Origin: Proteobacteria bacterium UBA6522
GTDB taxonomy: Bacteria; Pseudomonadota; Gammaproteobacteria; Steroidobacterales; Rariloculaceae
Direction: 5' to 3'
Assembly: GCA_002434915.1 (NCBI GenBank)
Contig: DJLG01000103.1
Span: 1 to 5,963 of the forward strand
Length of the DNA stretch: 5,963 nt
Made by a program: the position numbers and the translations under genes. Positions 1 to 5,963 of the stretch are shown in pieces (positions within the stretch are counted from its first letter, which is position 1; each line of letters starts with the position of its first letter). A model generated the notes under the pieces. It worked only from the letters and a program-made list of their open reading frames with translations, ran no database searches and was not told the DNA's origin.

Positions 1-1353
1 CGGGCAACTAAAACTCCAGAGGCGACTAAAGAACTTTTAGATCGGGTTACAGGCACTTTGGGTCTTCTGTTATTTGTTTTTACAGCCCTTGGCGTTATTG
101 CTTCACCAGTTTTAATTATGATTTTTGCGCCAGGATTTCTTGATGGTGATGGTCGTTATGAACTTTCCCGTAACATGCTTAGGCTTACTTTTCCTTACCT
201 GTTTTTTATCTCTCTAACAGCTTTAGCAGGAGCTATTCTTAACGCTTATAGGAATTTTGCTGTACCGGCGTTTACACCTGTTCTATTGAATTTAGTTCTA
301 ATCAGCTTTGCTGGCTGGGTAGCACCTAGATTGGATAATCCAGGTGTTGGCCTTGCTGCAGGTGTTTTTGTGGCAGGACTAGTCCAGCTTTTATTTCAAT
401 TACCATTTTTGATAAAAATAAAGTTATTGCCGGTTCCGCGATGGGGCTGGACATACCCAGGAGTCAGAAAAATTCTCAAGCTGATGATGCCAGTTATATT
501 TGGATCCTCAGTTGCTCAGATAAATATTCTTTTTGACACGCTGATCGCATCATTTTTAGCAGCTGGAAGTATTAGCTGGTTATATTATTCTGATCGGTTG
601 ATGGAGTTCCCACTGGGTGTTTTGGGTGTTGCTCTTGCTACAGTGATATTACCAACGCTCTCTGAACAACATGCAAAGGCGTCTAAAGAGGCTTTTTCTG
701 CAACACTTGATTGGGCTTTACGATTAGTTTTCGTTTTTGCGCTTCCCGCCTCACTAGGATTAATCGTTCTAGCACAGCCCTTACTGATAACTATTTTTTA
801 TGGTGGCGAATTCACAGATTTTGATGTAAATATGGCGACAGCACCATTGATTGCCTATTCAATGGGCATACTTGGTTTTATTTTAGTTAAAGTTTTAACG
901 CCTGGTTATTTTTCTCGTCAGGATACCCGTACGCCAGTAAGAATTGGAATTTACTCGCTTCTTCTAAATATGATGTTAAATGTAATTTTTGTTCTTGGTC
1001 TGATAAGAGGTGATTTTTACGCTCCCCATGCAGGACTTGCTATAGCCACGACAGTATCTGCGCTTTTTAACGCTAGCCTTTTGTATAAAGGACTTGTTGT
1101 CGGAGGATTCTTTCAGCCCCGTCCTGGGTGGGGAAAGTTAATGGGTCAAGTCATTCTGGCTTGTATCTCTATGGTGTTATCAGTTTATTTTTTACAGGGC
1201 ATATTTGGGGACTGGCTACAGCTCTCTTCGTTTGAACGGATAGGCTCTCTTCTTGTATGCGTGTCAGCTGGTATTGCCGTTTATCTTGCAGTCTGCTTTA
1301 TGCTTGGATTGCGTTTCAGAAGTCTTCGGCAGATTCGTCATCTGGATCTATAA
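1..1353 (+). CDS. murJ: Lipid II flippase MurJ (MviN), 5'-truncated by window edge
   Basis: Integral inner-membrane protein of the MOP/MATE-like superfamily that flips undecaprenyl-PP-linked peptidoglycan precursor (lipid II) to the periplasmic face. The frame is open from base 1 and ends at TAA 1351-1353, giving 450 visible residues. Similarity to the E. coli family starts before the TTG at 58 (the residues ELLDRVTG precede it), so that TTG is not a start. The block YYSDRLMEFP carries Arg at codon 199 and Glu at codon 202, which I equate with E. coli R270 and E273; the offset implies about 71 missing residues, including TM1 and the N-terminal essential arginines (R18, R24, R52 in E. coli). 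Other family blocks are LTFPYLFFISL, FYGGEFTDFD, PGYFSRQDTRTPV and FQPRPGW. Roughly twelve hydrophobic segments remain. The full protein would be about 520 residues, against 511 in E. coli. The C-terminal end is normal. Identification is firm; the start lies outside the window. Confidence 0.96.
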   Translation, partial: RATKTPEATKELLDRVTGTLGLLLFVFTALGVIASPVLIMIFAPGFLDGDGRYELSRNMLRLTFPYLFFISLTALAGAILNAYRNFAVPAFTPVLLNLVLISFAGWVAPRLDNPGVGLAAGVFVAGLVQLLFQLPFLIKIKLLPVPRWGWTYPGVRKILKLMMPVIFGSSVAQINILFDTLIASFLAAGSISWLYYSDRLMEFPLGVLGVALATVILPTLSEQHAKASKEAFSATLDWALRLVFVFALPASLGLIVLAQPLLITIFYGGEFTDFDVNMATAPLIAYSMGILGFILVKVLTPGYFSRQDTRTPVRIGIYSLLLNMMLNVIFVLGLIRGDFYAPHAGLAIATTVSALFNASLLYKGLVVGGFFQPRPGWGKLMGQVILACISMVLSVYFLQGIFGDWLQLSSFERIGSLLVCVSAGIAVYLAVCFMLGLRFRSLRQIRHLDL

Positions 1354-1354
1354 T
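1326..1354 (+). promoter_or_regulatory. Candidate sigma70 promoter for ribF-ileS-lspA
   Basis: A perfect -10 hexamer TATAAT (1349-1354) overlaps the murJ stop codon. A 4/6 -35 match, TCGGCA (1326-1331), lies 17 bases upstream. Transcription would begin near 1361, leaving a leader of about 28 bases before the ribF ATG. The hexamers and spacing are seen directly; activity is inferred. In an AT-rich region such matches also occur by chance, and ribF could equally be read through from murJ. Confidence 0.38.
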
Positions 1355-1388
1355 TACACTTCTATATATAAGTCCTGATCACTGAGTT

Positions 1389-2324
1389 ATGCAGTTTTAC
1401 CGCCATTTAACACAGCTAAAAGAAATAAGTCCGCAGGCTAGAGCGGTAACAGTGGGCGCCTACGATGGAATTCACCTTGGACATCAGGAAATTCTAAGGC
1501 AAGTGAAAGAACGAGCGCAGGAGATAAGTGGTCGTGCCTTGGTATTGTCTTTTGAGCCAATGCCAAAGGAGTTCTTTGCTTCTGATCAGCCTGTAACTCG
1601 TCTTACTAAATTTAGGGAAAGGTATGAGCTTCTTAGAGATTTTGGAGTAGAAGAGTTTTTTTGTCCTAGATTCTCTAGCATCAATGATTTGTCACCTAAC
1701 GATTTTATACAGGATGTCCTTCTCAATGGGCTTAACACCTCTCATATTGTGGTAGGAGATGATTTTCGTTTTGCTGCACAACGGACTGGAACATTGGATG
1801 ATCTTGTTAAGGCGGGCTCAACGAACGGATTTGGTGTGACTGCTGTGCCTGCTGTTTATTATGAAGATGAACGTGCTAGTAGTACCGCAATTCGTGAGGC
1901 GCTTAGAGTAGGTGATATGAAAAAAGCTCGCGGAATGCTTGGGCGTGACTATTTTATCTCGGGAAGAGTTGTCCGCGGTCTCGGTATTGGTAAAAAATTA
2001 GGGTTCCCAACAGCAAACGTTAATCTTAATCGCCGCTGTGCCCCAGTCGATGGTATCTTTGCTGCTCAGGTTGGGGGTTTGGCTGAGAAAGCTTTGGATG
2101 GGGTTGTGAGCGTTGGTACACGACCTACAGTTGGTGGTATAGAACCATTGTTAGAAGTATTTATATTTGATTTTAATAAAAATATATATGGTGAACATAT
2201 CACTGTGAAATTTGTTGAACGATTGCGTGAAGAGCGTAACTATTCTGATATTGGTGCTATGACGAAACAAATGCATAAGGATGTCGCAGATGCTCGAGTT
2301 GTTTTATCTGATTTAAAAAAATGA
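1389..2324 (+). CDS. ribF: Bifunctional riboflavin kinase / FAD synthetase RibF
   Basis: Cytosolic enzyme that phosphorylates riboflavin to FMN and adenylylates FMN to FAD. It has 311 residues, the usual bacterial length. The N-terminal nucleotidyltransferase domain (about 15-180) has the ATP-binding HxGH motif at H29-H32 inside GAYDGIHLGH, the GDDFRFAAQRTG segment (123-134) and the STAIRE signature (165-170). The C-terminal flavokinase domain (about 185-310) has GLGIGKKLGFPTAN with Thr208 and Asn210 of the PTAN motif, GTRPT (243-247), and Glu256 in the expected catalytic position. The residue after next is Phe258, where E. coli RibF and human riboflavin kinase have His (EVH, ETH). The ATG at 1389 matches the family N terminus (compare MKLIRGIHNL in E. 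coli), but no clear Shine-Dalgarno sequence precedes it. It lies 35 bases after murJ, and its TGA overlaps the ileS ATG by four bases. Confidence 0.97.
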   Translation: MQFYRHLTQLKEISPQARAVTVGAYDGIHLGHQEILRQVKERAQEISGRALVLSFEPMPKEFFASDQPVTRLTKFRERYELLRDFGVEEFFCPRFSSINDLSPNDFIQDVLLNGLNTSHIVVGDDFRFAAQRTGTLDDLVKAGSTNGFGVTAVPAVYYEDERASSTAIREALRVGDMKKARGMLGRDYFISGRVVRGLGIGKKLGFPTANVNLNRRCAPVDGIFAAQVGGLAEKALDGVVSVGTRPTVGGIEPLLEVFIFDFNKNIYGEHITVKFVERLREERNYSDIGAMTKQMHKDVADARVVLSDLKK

Positions 2325-5134
2325 CAGATTATAAAGATACATTAAACTTGCCAAATACAAAGTTTCCAATGCGGGGTAACTTATCCCAACGGGAACCTGC
2401 GATGTTGGAAGTTTGGGAGAAGCAGGATATTTATGGGCAGATTCGTGCGGCTGCTAATGGGCGGCCAAAGTTTATTTTGCACGATGGACCACCCTATGCT
2501 AATGGTGATATTCATTTAGGACACGCTCTCAATCACGTTCTAAAGGACATCATTCTTAAATCCAGAATATTAGCCGGATTTGATGCACCTTATGTTCCTG
2601 GGTGGGACTGCCATGGACTCCCAATTGAGCATCAGGTGGAACGTAAAAAAGGTAAGGCTGGTGAAAAGCTTACTCCAAGGGAGTTTCGCGATGCTTGTAG
2701 AGATTATGCAACTGTCCAGATAGAACGTCAGCGGACAGACCTCAAAAGACTGGGGGTTCTTGGAGATTGGGAAAATCCTTATATAACCATGGATCCATGC
2801 TATGAAGCAGAGCAGATTCGTGCATTTGCAAAACTTATTGATAGGGGGCTAGTTTATCGTGGGTACAAACCAGTCCACTGGTGCTTAAATTGCCGGTCTG
2901 CCCTGGCTGAGGCAGAGGTGGAGTATCAAGATAAATCTTCTGATGCAATCGATGTAAGATTTTTTGTAAATGATGTTTCTGTTTTTAGTCGCATATTAAA
3001 TATTGAGATTCCTGATGGGACAGTTTCAATACCGATATGGACAACAACACCCTGGACATTGCCTGGCAATCAGGCCGTTGCGTTGAATTCAGATCTCGAA
3101 TATAGCCTGATCAAAATAATGAATGTTCAGGAGAACGAGTATGTTTTGGTCGCGAGCGATATGCTCGATATGGTTTCTACTCGTTATGGTCTGAGTGATC
3201 CAGTAAAAATAGCGGGCGCACTTGGAAAAGTGTTTCAAGGGCTAGAATTAAAACACCCTTTTTATGATCGATTAGTACCTGTGGTGCTTGGGGAACATGT
3301 AACTATAGAGGCAGGTACAGGTGCAGTGCATACTGCACCGGGTAATGGTCATGAAGATTTTACGCTGGGCGTTGAATATGACTTGCCTTTGGAGTGTTGT
3401 GTTGATGAGGTCGGTAAGTATTCCGCAGACACACCATTATTAGCTGGTGTTCATATTGAGTCAGCAAATAACCGCATTATTGAACTATTAGAAGAATCAG
3501 GTTCGTTATTGCATCTTGAGCCTATAACTCATAGTTACCCTCATTGTTGGAGACATAAGACCGCAGTGATATTTAGAGCTACGCCTCAGTGGTTTATTGG
3601 CATGGACCATAACATGCTTCGAGAAAATTCCCTGGAAGTTTTGCCAGATATAACTTGGACTCCAGAATGGGGTGAAGAACGCATTCGTGGCATGGTGGGT
3701 AATCGACCAGACTGGTGCATCTCAAGGCAACGGAACTGGGGTGTGCCAATTCCTTTGTTTGTGCATAGAAAGACGGGAGTCATGCATCCAGAATCAGTAG
3801 CAATAGCACTCCAAGTCGCAGATAAGGTAGAACAGAACGGCATTGATGCTTGGTTCGAGCTTGATTCCAAAGATATTTTAGACGCTGATTGTGCTGAGTA
3901 TGAAAAAGTTACTGATGTGATGGATGTCTGGTTAGATTCTGGATTTAGTCATCATGTTGTAGGCACGCTCCGAGAAGAGGTTTCATTACCTGCTGATCTT
4001 TATTTAGAGGGATCTGACCAACATCGAGGATGGTTTCAATCGAGTCTTTTGACCTCAGTTGGTATGTATGACCATGCTCCTTATAAAGGAGTATTGACTC
4101 ATGGTTTTACGGTGGATGAGCGGGGTCATAAAATGTCCAAGTCGCTGGGGAATGTCGTAGAGCCAAAGAAGATTTATAAAACTTTGGGAGCAGATGTTCT
4201 TCGGTTATGGGTTGCTGCTACAGATTATCGAGCTGAAATGAGCGTATCTCATGAGATCTTAACTCGTGTTTCTGACGCATACAGAAGACTACGCAATACA
4301 CAACGATTCTTGCTTGGTAACTTATCTGGTTTTGATCCTGAGAAGCATGCAGTTCCGATATCAGACATGATTTATCTGGATCAGTGGGCAATTGATAGGG
4401 CTTGCACATTACAAGAAGAAGTAATCAGAGCGTATGAGCGTTATGAGTTTCATCATATATTTCATAAAGTGCATAATTTTTGTGTTGTTGAAATGGGCGG
4501 GTTTTATCTTGATGTTATAAAGGATCGCCTTTATACAACTGGGACAGACGGGTTACCTCGTCGATCTGCGCAAACTGCTATGTATCATATTGCAGAGGCT
4601 ATGGTTCGTTGGTTAGCTCCGATTCTCACTTTTACTGCTGAGGAAATTTGGCAGTCTCTACCTGGTGTCAGAACAGATTCAGTATTTCTGTCTAATTGGC
4701 ATGCCTTGCCAAAAAAAGCTCGAATGGAGAATATTGACTGGGATCTTATTTTAGATGTGCGTCAAGCTGTTTCAAAAGAACTTGAACGGGTTAGAGCAGA
4801 GGGTGAAATTGGAGCTCCTTTAGATGCTTGGATTCATATTTTTTGTGAGCCGAATTTAATGACTACACTTGAAACACTTGGAGATGAGTTGCGGTTTGTT
4901 TTTATTACATCTGAAGCAAAAGTCTCTCCTGAAGAGCAACGTCCAAAAGACTCGGTTGCTGTTTGTTCAGAATCCACGCAATTTTGGATCAAATTGGGTC
5001 GTAGCGAAGAAGGCAAGTGTACCCGTTGTTGGCATCGGCGTGATGACGTTGGTAGTTATGATAAGCATGAAGAGCTTTGTGGGCGTTGTGTGGGTAATGT
5101 AGAAGGTTCTGGTGAGCTTAGGGTGTACGCGTGA
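2321..5134 (+). CDS. ileS: Isoleucyl-tRNA synthetase, bacterial E. coli-like type
   Basis: Class Ia synthetase that charges tRNA-Ile in the cytosol and hydrolyses misactivated or mischarged valine. Its 937 residues compare with 938 in E. coli. The Rossmann catalytic core holds the HIGH-box as HLGH (65-68), GWDCHGLPIE and KMSKS (604-608). The CP1 editing domain has WTTTPWTLPGN with Thr241-243 and Asn250 in the same numbering as E. coli, and HTAPGNGHEDF, where Asp346 corresponds to E. coli D342, so editing should be intact. CP1 also has HWCLNCRSALAEAEVEY (Cys188, Cys191). The anticodon-binding helical domain follows KMSKS. The C-terminal zinc knuckle is complete, with Cys900, Cys903, Cys920 and Cys923. 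The ATG at 2321 matches the family start (TDYKDTLNLP) and sits in an ATGA overlap with ribF without its own Shine-Dalgarno site, suggesting translational coupling. The stop overlaps lspA as GTGA. There is no T-box leader. This is the mupirocin-sensitive architecture by family, not the long eukaryote-like ileS2 type. Confidence 0.98.
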   Translation: MTDYKDTLNLPNTKFPMRGNLSQREPAMLEVWEKQDIYGQIRAAANGRPKFILHDGPPYANGDIHLGHALNHVLKDIILKSRILAGFDAPYVPGWDCHGLPIEHQVERKKGKAGEKLTPREFRDACRDYATVQIERQRTDLKRLGVLGDWENPYITMDPCYEAEQIRAFAKLIDRGLVYRGYKPVHWCLNCRSALAEAEVEYQDKSSDAIDVRFFVNDVSVFSRILNIEIPDGTVSIPIWTTTPWTLPGNQAVALNSDLEYSLIKIMNVQENEYVLVASDMLDMVSTRYGLSDPVKIAGALGKVFQGLELKHPFYDRLVPVVLGEHVTIEAGTGAVHTAPGNGHEDFTLGVEYDLPLECCVDEVGKYSADTPLLAGVHIESANNRIIELLEESGSLLHLEPITHSYPHCWRHKTAVIFRATPQWFIGMDHNMLRENSLEVLPDITWTPEWGEERIRGMVGNRPDWCISRQRNWGVPIPLFVHRKTGVMHPESVAIALQVADKVEQNGIDAWFELDSKDILDADCAEYEKVTDVMDVWLDSGFSHHVVGTLREEVSLPADLYLEGSDQHRGWFQSSLLTSVGMYDHAPYKGVLTHGFTVDERGHKMSKSLGNVVEPKKIYKTLGADVLRLWVAATDYRAEMSVSHEILTRVSDAYRRLRNTQRFLLGNLSGFDPEKHAVPISDMIYLDQWAIDRACTLQEEVIRAYERYEFHHIFHKVHNFCVVEMGGFYLDVIKDRLYTTGTDGLPRRSAQTAMYHIAEAMVRWLAPILTFTAEEIWQSLPGVRTDSVFLSNWHALPKKARMENIDWDLILDVRQAVSKELERVRAEGEIGAPLDAWIHIFCEPNLMTTLETLGDELRFVFITSEAKVSPEEQRPKDSVAVCSESTQFWIKLGRSEEGKCTRCWHRRDDVGSYDKHEELCGRCVGNVEGSGELRVYA
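5120..5123 (+). promoter_or_regulatory. Shine-Dalgarno site for the upstream lspA GTG
   Basis: AGGG lies seven bases before the GTG at 5131, inside the end of ileS. It supports the long LspA start in addition to the GTGA overlap. The match is modest, so coupling to ileS translation probably matters too. Confidence 0.45.
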
Positions 5135-5271
5135 TCTCAAAAAAGAAAACCATAAAAAAAACTTCTAAAAATACAGATAAAAAATCTTCAGAACTAGGTT
5201 TAAAAAAAAGAGCTACCAAGGCAAAAACATCTAAAAAAACTAGCAAGAAAGTTTTGAAGTCAGATAAACAT
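5131..5271 (+). other. A-rich segment encoding the lysine-rich LspA tail, with KTSKK-type repeats
   Basis: This encodes residues 1-47 of LspA. Lys-Thr-Ser-Lys-Lys-like units recur (KKTSK at 9-13, then KTSKKTSKK at 32-40). The DNA contains A-runs at 5139-5144 (6), 5154-5161 (8), 5202-5209 (8) and 5233-5239 (7). Two of them form A_AAA_AAA in the reading phase of lspA (from 5154 and from 5202). The composition differs sharply from the flanking ileS end and the lspA core. It may be a disordered basic tail; no function is shown by the sequence. Confidence 0.8.
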
Positions 5272-5793
5272 GTTCCTGCAGGGTTTTGGGGGTTCTTAGT
5301 GAGATCATGGCATTCAATGGATTTGGGGGCTTCTCGGTGGCTTTGGTTGGCAGTGACTGTTGTGATCCTTGATCAGTGGACTAAGTCATTAATCATGGAT
5401 CGTTTTGATGAGTTTGATTCTGTGACTCTTCTTCCGGTGCTTGATTTTATGCGTATTCACAATACTGGTGCTGCCTTTAGTTTTCTCAGCGATGCTTCTG
5501 GATGGCAGAGATGGATGTTTACTGGTTTAGGCATCGGGGCTAGCACAGTTATTTGTGTATGGTTAATAAAGTTACCATCTCGAGGTCAAGCGCTTCTTGC
5601 GGTTTCTTTAGCTTTTATTATGGGTGGTGCGCTAGGGAATGTTATAGATCGGATTTTATGGGGACACGTTGTTGATTTTATTCGTGTTCATTACCAAGAA
5701 TGGTTTTTTCCTGTCTTTAATGTTGCTGACTCTGCAATTACATTAGGTGCAGTACTTCTGATATTGGATACATTACTAAACCGAGAATCATAG
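5131..5793 (+). CDS. lspA: Lipoprotein signal peptidase (signal peptidase II) LspA with Lys-rich N-terminal extension
   Basis: Inner-membrane aspartyl protease that removes signal peptides from diacylglyceryl-modified prolipoproteins, after Lgt. At 220 residues it is about 55 longer than usual (164 in E. coli). The family core starts near residue 57. Four hydrophobic segments lie at about 69-87, 127-146, 152-170 and 194-214. Conserved blocks are ILDQWTK (Asp81), HNTGAAFSF (Asn111), GGALGNVIDR (Asn170, Asp173), VVDFI with catalytic Asp182, and FNVADS with catalytic Asp200. Both catalytic aspartates are present, so it should be active. Residues 1-47 contain 18 lysines and only three acidic residues. 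They would be cytosolic, because the LspA N terminus faces inward. The GTG start shares GTGA with the ileS stop, which favours coupled expression from ileS. An in-frame GTG at 5299 would give a 164-residue product and an ATG at 5317 a 158-residue one. The identity is certain; which start is used in vivo is not. Confidence 0.95.
   Translation: MISKKKTIKKTSKNTDKKSSELGLKKRATKAKTSKKTSKKVLKSDKHVPAGFWGFLVRSWHSMDLGASRWLWLAVTVVILDQWTKSLIMDRFDEFDSVTLLPVLDFMRIHNTGAAFSFLSDASGWQRWMFTGLGIGASTVICVWLIKLPSRGQALLAVSLAFIMGGALGNVIDRILWGHVVDFIRVHYQEWFFPVFNVADSAITLGAVLLILDTLLNRES
5288..5301 (+). promoter_or_regulatory. Possible internal start site for standard-length LspA
   Basis: GGGGG (5288-5292) stands six bases before an in-frame GTG at 5299 (Val57). 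GGGGG can pair with the anti-Shine-Dalgarno CCUCC through one G-U wobble. Initiation here would give 164 residues, the length of E. coli LspA, beginning 12 residues before the conserved Arg-Trp-Leu-Trp of the first membrane segment. This is inference from spacing and length only. Confidence 0.25.
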
Positions 5794-5827
5794 TCAGGAG
5801 AAACCTGTTATAGCAGTAGGGAATAAA

Positions 5828-5905
5828 ATGGGTAATCATTTTTTATTAATAAGTTTTGATGGAATATTGTCAGAGGCAGGTTTTGAAGAGTATACTTCCA
5901 AGTGA
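5828..5905 (+). CDS. Marginal 25-residue ORF downstream of lspA
   Basis: The ATG at 5828 has an AGGGA Shine-Dalgarno-like sequence (5818-5822) five bases upstream and ends at TGA 5903-5905. The peptide begins MGNHFLLISFDGIL and ends with Thr-Ser-Lys. I do not recognise it, and it is too short to show a domain or a convincing membrane helix. It lies 34 bases after lspA and overlaps the candidate promoter of the next gene, which argues that it may be chance. It could alternatively be a short leader ORF or a remnant of a lost gene. It does not resemble FkpB, a frequent neighbour of lspA. Confidence 0.17.
   Translation: MGNHFLLISFDGILSEAGFEEYTSK
5843..5852. repeat. Perfect 10-bp AT palindrome upstream of the promoter
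   Basis: TTATTAATAA reads the same on both strands. It lies in an AT-rich stretch (5838-5860) just upstream of the -35 at 5867, where an UP element or an operator would sit. Its simple composition makes chance likely. Confidence 0.3.
5867..5896 (+). promoter_or_regulatory. Sigma70-type promoter for the gene starting at 5929
   Basis: The -35 TTGTCA (5867-5872, 5/6) and -10 TATACT (5891-5896, 5/6) are separated by 18 bases. The predicted start of transcription is near 5903, giving a leader of about 25 bases that contains the AAGGA ribosome-binding site. AT-rich DNA upstream could act as an UP element. Placement, strength and leader length agree with a separate transcription unit beginning here. 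Confidence 0.58.
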
Positions 5906-5914
5906 CTGATTTAT

Positions 5915-5919
5915 AAGGA
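5915..5919 (+). promoter_or_regulatory. Shine-Dalgarno site for the gene at 5929
   Basis: AAGGA lies nine bases before the ATG at 5929, within the usual range. A second AAAGG at 5923-5927 is only one base from the ATG and too close to serve. Confidence 0.5.
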
Positions 5920-5928
5920 TGTAAAGGT

Positions 5929-5963
5929 ATGACCCGAGAGGAGGTTGCACAACAATTGGAAAG
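5929..5963 (+). CDS. Start of an unidentified gene, cut by the right edge
   Basis: Eleven complete codons are visible, reading MTREEVAQQLE, then a partial AG codon. The start has a promoter and a Shine-Dalgarno site at proper distances. The segment looks like a charged amphipathic helix and loosely recalls the start of some helix-turn-helix proteins, but this is far too little to assign a family. It does not match the N termini of FkpB or IspH, the expected neighbours in many Gammaproteobacteria. Confidence 0.55.
   Translation, partial: MTREEVAQQLE

Noticed and set aside
58..60. TTG as a start of MurJ
   Set aside because: The frame is open back to base 1 and the residues before it continue the MurJ family alignment; the true start is off the left edge.
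1354..1388. FMN riboswitch in front of ribF
   Set aside because: The gap is only 35 bases and has none of the conserved RFN-element structure.
2321..2337. FLAG-like DYKD string at the IleS N terminus
   Set aside because: TDYKDTLNLP is the natural IleRS start (compare SDYKSTLNLP in E. coli); there is no DDDDK and no sign of an engineered tag.
3586..3870. Antisense open frame of 94 codons inside ileS
   Set aside because: It lies wholly opposite conserved IleRS codons, has no recognisable protein features and no initiation signal; same for the shorter antisense frames at 4218-4409 and 4834-5016.
4869..5102. Same-strand 77-codon frame within the 3' end of ileS
   Set aside because: It is out of frame with intact, conserved IleRS C-terminal sequence including the zinc knuckle; its peptide shows no family features.
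5804..5820. Hairpin CCTGTT/AGTAGG after lspA as a terminator
   Set aside because: Six pairs including two G-U, and the following bases are A-rich rather than a T-tract.
5822..5847. AATAAAATG / CATTTTTTATT hairpin with a T-run as a Rho-independent terminator
   Set aside because: The stem has one G-C pair and needs a two-base bulge to extend, so it is too weak; I see no convincing terminator after lspA.
5919..5924. ATG immediately followed by TAA (minimal start-stop) before the last gene
   Set aside because: It has no correctly spaced ribosome-binding site of its own, and the sequence is readily explained as the spacer after AAGGA.

Overview
The window is an ordinary stretch of chromosomal core genes, all on the + strand: the 3' part of murJ, then ribF, ileS and lspA, then a short spacer and the first codons of an unidentified gene. 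The order murJ-ribF-ileS-lspA is typical of Gammaproteobacteria. The proteins resemble the E. coli and Pseudomonas versions: IleRS is 937 residues with an E. coli-type C-terminal zinc knuckle, MurJ has the YYSDRLMEFP block, and LspA has NTGAAFSF and GNVIDR. Base composition looks moderately AT-rich (about low-40s % GC by eye). I would place it in a gammaproteobacterium, possibly free-living or marine, but cannot name a genus.

Layout. Positions 1-1353 encode MurJ (lipid II flippase), cut at the left edge with about 70 N-terminal residues missing. A 35-base gap follows; a consensus -10 (TATAAT) overlaps the murJ stop and may drive ribF. ribF (1389-2324) overlaps ileS (2321-5134) by ATGA, and ileS overlaps lspA (5131-5793) by GTGA, so the last three genes look like one translationally coupled operon. 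After lspA, fkpB and ispH, which often follow in this group, are not adjacent. Instead there are 135 bases holding a marginal 25-codon ORF, an AT-rich palindrome and a good sigma70-type promoter (TTGTCA - 18 - TATACT), then a new gene starting at 5929 that runs off the right edge.

How the genes work together. MurJ and LspA serve the cell envelope (peptidoglycan precursor export and lipoprotein maturation). RibF makes FMN and FAD, and IleS charges tRNA-Ile. The grouping is a conserved housekeeping cluster rather than a single pathway.

The most unusual feature is the N terminus of LspA. About 55 extra residues, with 18 lysines in the first 46, precede the normal four-helix protease. They are encoded by A-tracts that include two in-phase A_AAA_AAA heptamers, and an in-frame GTG downstream would give a protein of standard length. 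I see no evidence for a new defence, mobile or RNA system here.
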